Below are positions 1 through 7,470 of a stretch of 64,000 nucleotides of DNA, piece after piece (position 1 is the first letter of the stretch; every line of letters starts with the position of its first letter). The position numbers and the translations under genes were made by a program. This stretch comes from CAYOHP01 sp964403795 [NCBI: uncultured bacterium]. Its GTDB lineage: Bacteria; Muiribacteriota; UBA6191; CAZXTJ01. The stretch is taken from contig CAYOHP010000009.1 of NCBI GenBank assembly GCA_964403795.1, positions 1 through 64,000 of the forward strand, read 5' to 3'. The notes beneath the pieces were generated by a model. That model was not told the origin of the DNA and did not search any database. It saw nothing but the letters and a program-made list of their open reading frames with translations.

Positions 1-561
1 ATCTCCGACTTCTGGCGCCGCTGGCACATCACGCTCTCGACCTGGCTGCGCGACTACCTCTACGTACCGCTGGGCGGCAGCCGCGGCTCGCAGCTGGCGA
101 CGGTGCGCAACCTGGTCCTCACCATGTTCCTGGGCGGGCTCTGGCACGGGGCCGAGTGGACCTTCGTCTGCTGGGGCCTCTACCACGGCCTGCTGCTCGG
201 CACCTGCCATGCCTGGAAGCGCCTCTCGAGCGTGCGCCTCCCCCGCCCCCTGGCGATCGCCACCACCTTCCTGGCGGTCCTCATGGGCTGGGTGCTGTTC
301 CGGGCCCGCTCCCTCGACGAGGCCGGCCTGATCTTCGCCCGCCTCGCCTTCGCGGCCGGCCCTCCCCCGGCCTGGCCCTCCGCCCACGCGGCCGCCCTCG
401 GCGACCTGGCCACCGCCGCCCTCGTCGCCCTCTTCGCCCCCAACTCCTGGGCTCTCCCCCTCTCCGCCAGTCGCCTCCAGGCCGTGGCCTTCGCCCTGGC
501 CTTCGTGGCATGCGTGACCCTGCTCCGCCAGGAGAGCCCCTTCCTCTACTTCCAGTTCTGA
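1..561 (+). CDS. MBOAT-family O-acyltransferase (AlgI-like), C-terminal part
   Basis: This is the last 186 residues of a membrane-bound O-acyltransferase; the start lies before the window. The fragment opens with ISDFWRRWHITLSTWLRDY followed by YVPLGG, the hallmark stretch of AlgI/DltB-like proteins. About 20 residues later comes GLWHGAEWTF, which holds the conserved MBOAT histidine. Several hydrophobic membrane segments follow, and the protein ends in LLRQESPFLYFQF. The family moves acyl, usually acetyl, groups across the inner membrane onto exopolysaccharide or cell-wall polymers, normally with a periplasmic SGNH/AlgJ-like partner that is not visible here. The family call is firm, but the polymer acylated cannot be told. 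The 280 bases after the stop hold no convincing gene before the small ORF at 842. Confidence 0.9.
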   Translation: MSDFWRRWHITLSTWLRDYLYVPLGGSRGSQLATVRNLVLTMFLGGLWHGAEWTFVCWGLYHGLLLGTCHAWKRLSSVRLPRPLAIATTFLAVLMGWVLFRARSLDEAGLIFARLAFAAGPPPAWPSAHAAALGDLATAALVALFAPNSWALPLSASRLQAVAFALAFVACVTLLRQESPFLYFQF

Positions 562-671
562 GGACAGGGGAAGGCAGGGAGCCGCGCCCCGAGCCTCGAG
601 CCCCGGTCGCCCCAGGTCCGAGGACCGGCCCAGGATGCCGAGGTCTCGACCCCGGTCCGCCTTCCCGGACA

Positions 672-700
672 GTGGATACCGGACTGCACGATTGGCTACC
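672..700 (+). promoter_or_regulatory. Possible GTGGATAC promoter box
   Basis: GTGGATAC at 672-679 is followed 16 bases later by CTACC. Similar GYGGATAC boxes with a downstream GTAC element precede two other secreted-protein genes, on minus at 12372-12341 and 15569-15539. The box lies about 140 bases ahead of the start at 842. The arrangement resembles an extracytoplasmic-function sigma promoter, but the spacing differs from the other two. Confidence 0.2.
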
Positions 701-841
701 CCCGGGCGTGCACGCATGGAACACGGCGCATGCACGCTGGAACCGACCCGCTCCTGGAGCCGATCTCCGCCTCGTCCAAAGCTGGCCCGCGGCTTGCTTT
801 GGACAGCCCGCCGGCGCCTCACCGGCCACGGGAGGAAGACC

Positions 842-1078
842 TTGATCCCTCGCAAGCGCTCACGACACAGGCTCTACGCCAAGGGCCTGATGCTCGGCCT
901 GATGGTGGCCGCCGCCACCCCCAATACCGGATGTCTCAGCCTGATCGCCGGACTCGTCCAGGCCGTGGGTGGCCTGGCCGGGGGCCTGCTCGGCGGCTGC
1001 GGTGGTGGCTGCGGCGGTGGCTGCGGCGGAGGGATGATTCCCTCCTGTGGAGGAGGTGGTTGCTCCGGCGGTGGCTGA
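842..1078 (+). CDS. Small Gly/Cys-rich lipoprotein-like protein
   Basis: A 78-residue protein starting at TTG 842. The start is chosen because GGAGG at 831-835 sits 6-7 bases upstream and because the basic n-region (IPRKRSRHRLYAK) plus hydrophobic core (GLMLGLMVAAA) then form a signal sequence. NTGC follows as a plausible lipobox, so the mature protein may be lipidated. The rest is hydrophobic and then almost pure Gly/Cys: three GGC-GGG units, IPSC and GGGGCSGGG. No family is recognised. Cysteine clusters suggest metal binding or disulfide cross-linking, but that is inference. The frame stays open for 30 codons beyond the TGA stop, to a second TGA at 1169-1171, so a nonsense change or recoding is possible. 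Confidence 0.55.
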   Translation: MIPRKRSRHRLYAKGLMLGLMVAAATPNTGCLSLIAGLVQAVGGLAGGLLGGCGGGCGGGCGGGMIPSCGGGGCSGGG

Positions 1079-1092
1079 GGGGCCGCCTATAT

Positions 1093-1111
1093 GCCTCCCA
1101 GTTCGGGAGGC
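1093..1111 (+). other. Hairpin just after the lipoprotein stop codon
   Basis: GCCTCCC (1093-1099) and GGGAGGC (1105-1111) form a perfect 7-bp stem with loop AGTTC. It begins 15 bases after the TGA at 1076-1078 and has no T-run after it, so it is a poor intrinsic terminator. The distance fits a bacterial SECIS element, but nothing else supports that. Confidence 0.4.
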
Positions 1112-1192
1112 TTCACCGGAGTCGGCAGTCCCTCCGTGGTTCCCGGTGGACTACCCACCGGCGGCGCCTGAGACCACAGTCCTCGTTCCCTC

Positions 1193-3031
1193 TTGTTCGC
1201 CCGTCTCTCCGAATCCCGCCCCGACCACCGCCCTCCCCCAAGGGAGGGCGGTGGTCCTGTCTCCGACGCGTTTCCCGATTTCCCGCCCGAGCTGCGTCCC
1301 CGCTTCCGACCCGAACGTCGTCTCGGTCACGGCGCCATGGGGATCGTCTACCGGGCGGAGGACACCCTCCTCGACCGCCCCGTAGCCCTGAAAGTGCTGC
1401 GCCTCCCCGAGGCCGCCCACCAGGCCCGCTTCCTGCGCGAGGCCTCGGCCCTGGCCCGCCTCGACCACCCCGGGATCGTGAAGCTCTATGCCTGGGGCCT
1501 GGCCGGATCGGTCCCCTACCTGGCGATGGAGCTCCTCGACGGGACCCCTCTCGGCAAGGTCGAGCACCATCCCGATCCGCTCGGCCTCATGCTGGTGGTG
1601 GCCGAGGCCCTCGACCACGTCCACCGGGCCGGGATGGTGCACCGGGACCTGAAGCCCGCCAACGTGGTGCTGACCCGGGACCGGGGCCCGGTGCTGGTCG
1701 ACTTCGGACTGGCCCGGGATCCCAACCTTTCGCGCCTCACCGAGACCGGGGCCATCGTGGGCACTCCCGCCTACCTGGCCCCCGAGGCCACCTCCACCGC
1801 CGCGGTCGGGCCGGCCGCCGACTGGTTCTCCTGGGGCGCCACCCTCTACCGGCTGATCGAGGGCCGCGAGCCCCTCTCCCCCTCGGCGATCTTCCGCGAC
1901 CTGCCCCGCGGCAAGGCCCGCACGCCCCGCTTCACCCGCCTCGAGCCCGGCTCCCCGGAGGCCGTGGTGATCCGCCGCTGCCTCTCGCCCCGGCCCGAGC
2001 GCCGGCCCCAGAGCCGGGCCGCGGTCCTGGCCCTGCTGTCGCGGGCTCGCCGGGGCCGGGCCGATCCCCGTCCCACCGCCGAATGGAGCGGCTGGCTGGC
2101 CCGGATCGACTCCGCCGAACTGGCCAGCGGTCCACCCCCGGCCCGTCGACGGCCCCGGCTCGCTCCCCTCGCCGGACTGCTGCTGGCGGGCCTGGCGACC
2201 CTGGTGGTCGGGATCCGGCTCGAGCCGGCCCCCGAGGACCCGCTCCCCTCGACCACAGCGGCCCCCTCACCCCGGCTCGGGATCGAAGGCCTGGTTCCCC
2301 TGCCCCCCGGGGCCTCGGGCCGGATCGAGTACCGGAACCCTCGCGACGGCAGCGTCCTGGTCTGGGTGCCGCCCGGTCCCACCGTGCTGCGCTCCCGTCT
2401 CGCCGGCACCCCTGCTACCCCCCGGTCCTTCCCGGTCGAGGGCTTCCTGATCGCCCGGACCGAGGTCTCGGTAGCCCAGTACGCCCGCTTCCTGGAGGCT
2501 TCGGGCCGCCCCCCGCCCCGGTTCTGGAAGCTCCAGACCGCCCGCCCTTCGGCGCCGGTGGTCTGGGTCGACTGGCATGACGCCACCGCCTACGCGGCCT
2601 GGGCGGGAGCCCGGCTGCCCCGGTCGCCGGAATGGGAAAGGGCCGCGCTCGGGACCGGTGCCGGCCGCTACCCCTGGGGAGACGCCCCACCCGCCCCGGA
2701 GCTCGCCCGCTTCGACTCCACTCCCGGGGTCGACGACTTCACCGCCCCCCTCGCCTGGCTGGCCCCCGTCGACTCCCTGCCCCGCGGGGCGAGCCCCTGG
2801 GGCGTCCTCCACATGGCAGGCAACGTCTCGGAATGGTCCCAGGACCCCTGGCCCGATCCGGTCCCCGGCACCGAAGCCTGGGACGCCCCCGGTGTGCCGC
2901 TGCGCGTCACCCGGGGCGGACACTGGGCCTCGCCCCCCGGCGACCTCGACCCCGGCCTGGTGCGCCCCGCCCCCGAGACCGCGGTGGACCAGACCCTGGG
3001 CTTCCGCATCGCGCGTTCGGCCGCATCCTGA
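1193..3031 (+). CDS. Transmembrane Ser/Thr kinase with C-terminal FGE-sulfatase-like domain
   Basis: A Hanks-type kinase of up to 612 residues, with a glycine loop LGHGAMG (44-50), ATP lysine in VALKVL (K67), a VHRDLKPANV catalytic loop near 150 and DFGLA near 170. A membrane segment (LAPLAGLLLAGLATLVVGI, about 323-342) separates the cytoplasmic kinase from a formylglycine-generating-enzyme-like (SUMF1) domain at about 411-610. That domain has the family pattern GFLIARTEVSVAQYARFL, LPRSPEWERAA, HMAGNVSEW and LGFRIARS, and would face the periplasm. Kinase-FGE fusions are known in Planctomycetes and Myxobacteria, where the FGE part probably acts as a ligand-binding or sensor module. The start is uncertain: TTG 1193 is the first in-frame option, but paralogs begin near the codon at 1259, which is GTC. 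Its stop is one base from the convergent pirin stop. Confidence 0.9.
   Translation: MFARLSESRPDHRPPPREGGGPVSDAFPDFPPELRPRFRPERRLGHGAMGIVYRAEDTLLDRPVALKVLRLPEAAHQARFLREASALARLDHPGIVKLYAWGLAGSVPYLAMELLDGTPLGKVEHHPDPLGLMLVVAEALDHVHRAGMVHRDLKPANVVLTRDRGPVLVDFGLARDPNLSRLTETGAIVGTPAYLAPEATSTAAVGPAADWFSWGATLYRLIEGREPLSPSAIFRDLPRGKARTPRFTRLEPGSPEAVVIRRCLSPRPERRPQSRAAVLALLSRARRGRADPRPTAEWSGWLARIDSAELASGPPPARRRPRLAPLAGLLLAGLATLVVGIRLEPAPEDPLPSTTAAPSPRLGIEGLVPLPPGASGRIEYRNPRDGSVLVWVPPGPTVLRSRLAGTPATPRSFPVEGFLIARTEVSVAQYARFLEASGRPPPRFWKLQTARPSAPVVWVDWHDATAYAAWAGARLPRSPEWERAALGTGAGRYPWGDAPPAPELARFDSTPGVDDFTAPLAWLAPVDSLPRGASPWGVLHMAGNVSEWSQDPWPDPVPGTEAWDAPGVPLRVTRGGHWASPPGDLDPGLVRPAPETAVDQTLGFRIARSAAS
1223..1256 (+). 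terminator. Perfect 15-bp hairpin between lipoprotein and kinase genes
   Basis: Bases 1223-1237 pair perfectly with 1242-1256 around a CCAA loop. This very stable stem probably ends transcription of the upstream small gene, although no T-run follows. It lies inside the kinase frame if translation starts at TTG 1193, which argues for a later kinase start. Confidence 0.5.
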
Positions 3032-3032
3032 C

Positions 3033-3890
3033 TCAACCGAATCGCCCCGCCTCGTAGTCCTCGATCGCCTCCTCGATCTCGCGCCGGGTGTTCATCACGA
3101 ACGGTCCGTAGCCCGCGATCGGTTCGTGGATCGGTTCGCCCCCGAGGACCAGCAACCTGGCCTTCCCCTCGGCCTCGACCTCGATCGAGCCTCCGGCGCG
3201 ATCGAGCACGACCCCCGAGGACTCCTCTCCGATCAGGGCGCCCCCCACCTTCGCCCTTCCCGCCAGGGAGATCACCGCTGCGTTCCATCCTTCCGGGATC
3301 GGGATCGGACCTCGGGCGCCCGGTTCGAGTTCGAGATCCCGGAGCATCACCGGCGTGAAGGTCTGCGCCGGTCCCATCACCCCGTCGAGCTCGCCCGCGA
3401 TCACCCGCATCCGACCGCTGCCCCCGGCGACCGCGAGGCGCGGGATCTCCGCGTCGACGATCGCCTGGTAGGCCGGTGCGGTGCGCTTGTCCCTGGCCGG
3501 CAGGTTCACCCAGAGCTGCACCATGTCGAGGGTGCCACCAGCGCGGGTGAAGGCCTCCGAGTGGAACTCCTCGTGGACCACGCCGGAGCCCGCGGTCATC
3601 CACTGCAGGTCCCCGGGGCCGATGGTGCCGCCATGGCCGGCCGAATCCCGGTGCGAGACCTCGCCCGCGTAGACCAGGGTCACGGTCTCGAAGCCCCGGT
3701 GGGGGTGGCGACCCACTCCCCTCGGATGGCTCCCCGGGGCGAACTCGGCAGGCCCCGCCCGATCGAACAACAGGAAGGGCGAGAGTTCCTTGCCGTGGCT
3801 CGAGTACGAGAACAGGGTCCTCACCGGGAACCCGTCGCCGACCCAGTGTCGCCCCGGCCAGCCGATCCGTTCCACGACCTTCCTGGTCAC
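3033..3890 (-). CDS. Pirin-family bicupin
   Basis: A 285-residue pirin. The four iron ligands known from human pirin are all present: two histidines in RHPHRGFET (H62, H64) and the His and Glu in GSGVVHEE (H106, E108). WMTAGSG just before them is also typical. The C-terminal cupin, with LVLGGEPIHEPIAGYGPFVMNT, matches the YhhW/pirin group. Bacterial pirins are iron proteins, some with quercetin 2,3-dioxygenase activity and some acting as partners of metabolic enzymes; which applies here cannot be told. The start is GTG 3890, preceded by a GGAGG-like site about 7 bases upstream. It lies downstream of rluA on the same strand with a 91-base gap. Confidence 0.93.
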   Translation of the reverse strand: MTRKVVERIGWPGRHWVGDGFPVRTLFSYSSHGKELSPFLLFDRAGPAEFAPGSHPRGVGRHPHRGFETVTLVYAGEVSHRDSAGHGGTIGPGDLQWMTAGSGVVHEEFHSEAFTRAGGTLDMVQLWVNLPARDKRTAPAYQAIVDAEIPRLAVAGGSGRMRVIAGELDGVMGPAQTFTPVMLRDLELEPGARGPIPIPEGWNAAVISLAGRAKVGGALIGEESSGVVLDRAGGSIEVEAEGKARLLVLGGEPIHEPIAGYGPFVMNTRREIEEAIEDYEAGRFG

Positions 3891-3981
3891 GGTCCGCCTC
3901 CGTTCATCGCCCCTCTTCCCGAGGGTATCGCCGGATCCGCGGATCGGTAGGTCGGGGCGCGTCCGGCCCGGACCCCGGGTC

Positions 3982-4647
3982 TCATCCTCCCGGATCCAGT
4001 TCCCGCGGCGGCGGACACACCACCTCGAGGTTCCCTTCCCGGGCCGGGTGGGGGACCGTGACGCGCCAAGCGTGGAGCAGGTGGCGTCCTACCCTGGCAT
4101 GCTCGCCGCGTGGAGCTCCGTAGTCCTCGTCCCCCACCAGGGGATGTCCCGCCGAGGCCAGGTGGACCCGGGCCTGGTGGGTGCGGCCGGTCAACAGCCG
4201 ACACTCGACCAGGGTGGTACCGGTCGCCTCGACCCGCGTGAGCACCCGGACCTCGGTGATCGCCTTCTTGCCCCCGGAGCGGACCTCGCCCCAGAGCTGC
4301 TTCCCGCCTCGCTTCCCGGTCGGTGCCAGGAACGACTCGAGGGTCCGCGAGTCCCAGGCCACCAGGCCGTGGACCCGCGCCAGGTAGAGCTTCTCCGCGG
4401 TCCGGTCCCGCAGCGCCTCCCCCAGCGCCGCCAGGGCCGCGGGCGTGAGCGACAGGAGGAGCACGCCCGAGGTGTCGCGATCGAGACGATGCGGAAGCCC
4501 GAGGTGCGCGCCCTCGGAGAGCCCGAGGCGGGCCCGGGCCAGCGAGAGAGCGTTCGCCCGCAATGGGTCCCGGGTCGGCTCGGACGGGATCCCCGCCGGC
4601 TTGGCGATCGCCGCCACCGCCTCGTCCCGGTAGAGGACCTCGATCAC
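3982..4647 (-). CDS. RluA-family RNA pseudouridine synthase
   Basis: A 221-residue pseudouridine synthase that isomerises specific uridines in rRNA or tRNA. The signature HRLDRDTSG lies at 53-61, with the catalytic aspartate at 56, and RTHQARVHLASAGHPLVGD near the C-terminus is the usual RluA tail motif. There is no N-terminal S4 domain, so it is a short RluA/TruC-like form. The start is GTG 4647, whose GTGA overlaps the stop of the upstream kinase gene by four bases, indicating translational coupling. A longer open frame continues upstream, but it lies antisense to nothing useful and inside the kinase gene, so it is rejected. The target uridine is unknown. Confidence 0.92.
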   Translation of the reverse strand: MIEVLYRDEAVAAIAKPAGIPSEPTRDPLRANALSLARARLGLSEGAHLGLPHRLDRDTSGVLLLSLTPAALAALGEALRDRTAEKLYLARVHGLVAWDSRTLESFLAPTGKRGGKQLWGEVRSGGKKAITEVRVLTRVEATGTTLVECRLLTGRTHQARVHLASAGHPLVGDEDYGAPRGEHARVGRHLLHAWRVTVPHPAREGNLEVVCPPPRELDPGG

Positions 4648-6707
4648 CGCGCACCCACCTTCGAAGGCCACTCTTCGAGTTCGGCGTCCCCGATGGGTCG
4701 GTCCCGCACCCCGACCCCGACCAGCACGCCGACCGCGGTACCTTCTTCCTCGGGACGGTCCAGGAGGGCCTGGTAGCGGACCCTCATCCGGGCCGCGCCC
4801 TGCCCCAGGAGCTCCCGGGCGATCCGGATCTCGGCCGGCAGGGTGTGGGCGAGGTGCGAGTAGACGAGCAGGTCCTTCCCCTGGAAGTGGACCGGGGATT
4901 CCTCGAGGTGGACCAGCACCTCGCCCAGCACCTCGCCCTCCCGGTCCTGGATCTGGATCTCGAACATGCCCTCCGGCGTCAGCTCGAAGACCCCGAGCTG
5001 CACGATCAGGTCGTCGCCGGCACCGGGATCCGGAAGGTCGAAGGTGACCGAGGGGAACTTGTTGGCGGGATCGAAGTCGAGGCACTGGCTCATCGACAAC
5101 AGCCCCTTCACCACGCTGGCGAGCTTTTCCACCAGCGGGTCGCTCCGCTCCATCAGGATCGGACAGGGCGCGTAGATCGAGCGGGTGCCCGGCAAGGCGT
5201 CGCCGCGGGCGGTGATCCCCTGGAAGAATCGGACCCCGACCACCGGTTCGAGCGCCTGGGCCAATCCGGGGACGAGCCCGCCCGGACCGCGCAGCGCGAG
5301 GTCCAGGCGCTCCAGCCGGTAGAGCGCCGAGAGTCTCCGGAGCAGCTTCTGGCGGAGGCGCCGCTCCCGTTCGCCCTGGCGCGCTCCCTCCCGCCACCAG
5401 CTCCGATCCAGGCGCGGCAGGATCCGGGCCAGCTTGGGAGCCCACGGCTCCCGGGACAGGGCGTCGCGAAAGGCCGTCCGCAGCCTCTGCCGCCAGGCTT
5501 CGCCCCTGTGGATCCAATACCGCTGGCCCAAGGAAGCCCCCTCGGGCACGCCGGGTCCGTTCCTCTCCAGAGCGGAGCGGTAGGAGAAGGCCGCCAGCTC
5601 GACCTCGAGCTCCTCGGCGGCTTCCTCCAGCGCGCCTCCCGAGAGGGACTCGGTGGCTCCGGCGCCGGGCACCTCCCCCACCTGCTGGGAGGTCCGGGAG
5701 ACCGACACCAGCGCCAGGACGAGGACCAGGCCGAGACCCGCCAGGGCCGCGGCTCGGGGGAACGGTGCCAGGGACGAGCGCGGGACCGCACCCACCCCGA
5801 TCCCTTCCTCCCGCCCGGCGCGACGGGATGCCCCCGCGCCCCGGCGCGACTCGTCGGCGAGATCCACGGCCCTCGTCGGTGCCGCTTCCGCGGAGACCGG
5901 TTCGATCCGCACCGGCCCCTCCGGCCGCAACCCGTCGAGAGCCGCGGCCACCGCCGCGGCGGTGGGACGCCGGGCCGGATCCGGGTCGAGGAGCGGGACC
6001 AGCAGGCGCCGGAGGTCCTCGGGAAGCCGAGCTGCGAAGCCCGGCGACGCCCCGGCCCGCGAACTCACCAGGAAGGAACCTGCGTCCTCGCCCGTGAAGG
6101 GCATCTCCCCGGTGAAGGTGACGCAGGCGGTCACCCCCAGGGCGAAGACGTCGGCCTCGGGTCCGGCCGGGCGACCGTCCACCACCTCGGGGGGAACGAA
6201 CCCCGGGGTCCCGAGGACCAGTCCGCTCTGGGTCCGGATCCCGGACCCCTCCCGCCGGGCCAGCCCGAAGTCGGTGAGCCTCGGGATCCCGTCCCGGCCC
6301 AGGAGCACGTTGGCGGGCTTGAGATCACGATGGACGATGCCCGCGGCGTGGACCGCGGCCAGGCCGAGCGCCAGATCGCGGCAGACCTCCCGGGCCCAGG
6401 GCCGGGGCGGGAGCCCCCTCGCCAGGCAGGTCTCGAGGTCTTCCCCCGCGATCAGGTCCAGGACCAGGAAGAGCTGCTCGCCCTCGATCCCGGAGCCGCG
6501 CACCCGGACCACGTAGGGGCTCTCGACCCGGGCGAGGAGTTCCGCTTCCTGGAGGAAACGTTCCCTGGCCTGCGGGATCACGACCTCCCGACCCCGGAGG
6601 AACTTGATCGCCACCCGGTCGCCCTCGATCGAGTCCCGCGCCTCCCAGACCTCGGCGGTGGTCCCTTCCCCGAGGCGGCGCAACAGCTCGTAGCGTCCGG
6701 CGAGCAC
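4644..6707 (-). CDS. Transmembrane Ser/Thr kinase with unknown C-terminal domain
   Basis: A 687-residue Hanks-type kinase. It has a glycine loop LGEGTTAEV (12-20), ATP lysine K35 in VAIKFL, catalytic loop HRDLKPAN (126-133) and DFGLA (146-150). VLGTPGFVPPEVV corresponds to the activation segment and APE region. A membrane helix lies at about 316-335 (RAAALAGLGLVLVLALVSV). The 350 residues beyond it should be periplasmic and match no family I recognise: a helical region, then a beta-rich part including FPSVTFDLPDPGAGDDLIV and a stretch about fluidly alternating charged strands. Start GTG 6707. The stop overlaps the rluA start as GTGA, so kinase and pseudouridine synthase are probably made together. 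The gene is divergent from the secreted-protein gene at 6806 across a 98-base gap. Confidence 0.92.
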   Translation of the reverse strand: MLAGRYELLRRLGEGTTAEVWEARDSIEGDRVAIKFLRGREVVIPQARERFLQEAELLARVESPYVVRVRGSGIEGEQLFLVLDLIAGEDLETCLARGLPPRPWAREVCRDLALGLAAVHAAGIVHRDLKPANVLLGRDGIPRLTDFGLARREGSGIRTQSGLVLGTPGFVPPEVVDGRPAGPEADVFALGVTACVTFTGEMPFTGEDAGSFLVSSRAGASPGFAARLPEDLRRLLVPLLDPDPARRPTAAAVAAALDGLRPEGPVRIEPVSAEAAPTRAVDLADESRRGAGASRRAGREEGIGVGAVPRSSLAPFPRAAALAGLGLVLVLALVSVSRTSQQVGEVPGAGATESLSGGALEEAAEELEVELAAFSYRSALERNGPGVPEGASLGQRYWIHRGEAWRQRLRTAFRDALSREPWAPKLARILPRLDRSWWREGARQGERERRLRQKLLRRLSALYRLERLDLALRGPGGLVPGLAQALEPVVGVRFFQGITARGDALPGTRSIYAPCPILMERSDPLVEKLASVVKGLLSMSQCLDFDPANKFPSVTFDLPDPGAGDDLIVQLGVFELTPEGMFEIQIQDREGEVLGEVLVHLEESPVHFQGKDLLVYSHLAHTLPAEIRIARELLGQGAARMRVRYQALLDRPEEEGTAVGVLVGVGVRDRPIGDAELEEWPSKVGAR

Positions 6708-6805
6708 CCGAGATCGTCCTTCCGGTGCCAGCCCAGGGTACCCGTCCGGTCCTCGCCCACACCTCCGGATTCCGCTACGCTCCTGATCCCGAGAGTGAGG
6801 ATCCC

Positions 6806-7438
6806 ATGGTCCGACGTGATGCAGCCCGCGCAGGGCGAAGAGTGCTCCTGGCCTTCGTCCTCGCCACCGCCGTCCCTGCCGGCGGTCGCCTCGACCCGCC
6901 CATCCTCTTCCCGGTCCGGTCCGCCGAGGACGTGCACTTCGCCAAGGCCATGCTGACCACCTGCTCGGAGCAGATCGAAGCCAGCCTGAAGAAGAAGGGA
7001 GCGAGCAACACCGCGGGTACCGAGAGGGGTCGTTTCGAATCCCTCATGCTCTCGGTCAGGGACCTCCAGACGAAGGTGAGCGCCTCGCAGGATCCGGAAG
7101 TGCGCCGGACCCAACCGATCGTCGACCAGTTCGCCGCCGCCATGGCGACGACCAAGGGCCAGGTGGACACCAAGGTGAAGAAGGCCCTGGAGGACTACAC
7201 CGCCATGCAGAAGCGACGGGAGGAGGAGGAACTCGCCTCCCGCCGGGCCGGCTGGGTCTCGGGAGGCCCCCGGTCGACGCCCTCCAAGCCCGGAGGCGGC
7301 TTCGTCTACCAGAGTCCCAGCTACAGCGTCTCGACTTCGGGTCGGGACAATCCCTACCCGCGCTGGTCCAGCAACTACTCGAGCTACGACTCGATCTGGA
7401 GCCCCAGCAAGTACTACCAGAACAAGTACTCCTACTGA
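6806..7438 (+). CDS. Secreted protein, unknown function
   Basis: A 210-residue protein starting at ATG 6806, with GTGAGGA 5-6 bases upstream. The N-terminus MVRRDAARAGRRVLLAFVLATAVPAGG is a signal peptide. The mature region to about 140 is helical and charged (AKAMLTTCSEQIEASLKKKG, VRDLQTKVSASQ, DYTAMQKRREEEELASRR) with one cysteine. The last 60 residues are rich in Ser, Tyr, Asn and Pro and end in PSKYYQNKYSY. No family is recognised. Its stop overlaps an ATG by one base (TGATG at 7436-7440), so it is probably co-transcribed with the next gene. Confidence 0.7.
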   Translation: MVRRDAARAGRRVLLAFVLATAVPAGGRLDPPILFPVRSAEDVHFAKAMLTTCSEQIEASLKKKGASNTAGTERGRFESLMLSVRDLQTKVSASQDPEVRRTQPIVDQFAAAMATTKGQVDTKVKKALEDYTAMQKRREEEELASRRAGWVSGGPRSTPSKPGGGFVYQSPSYSVSTSGRDNPYPRWSSNYSSYDSIWSPSKYYQNKYSY

Positions 7439-7470
7439 TGCCGGCCCGTACCCTCCCGAGAGGTCTCCCG

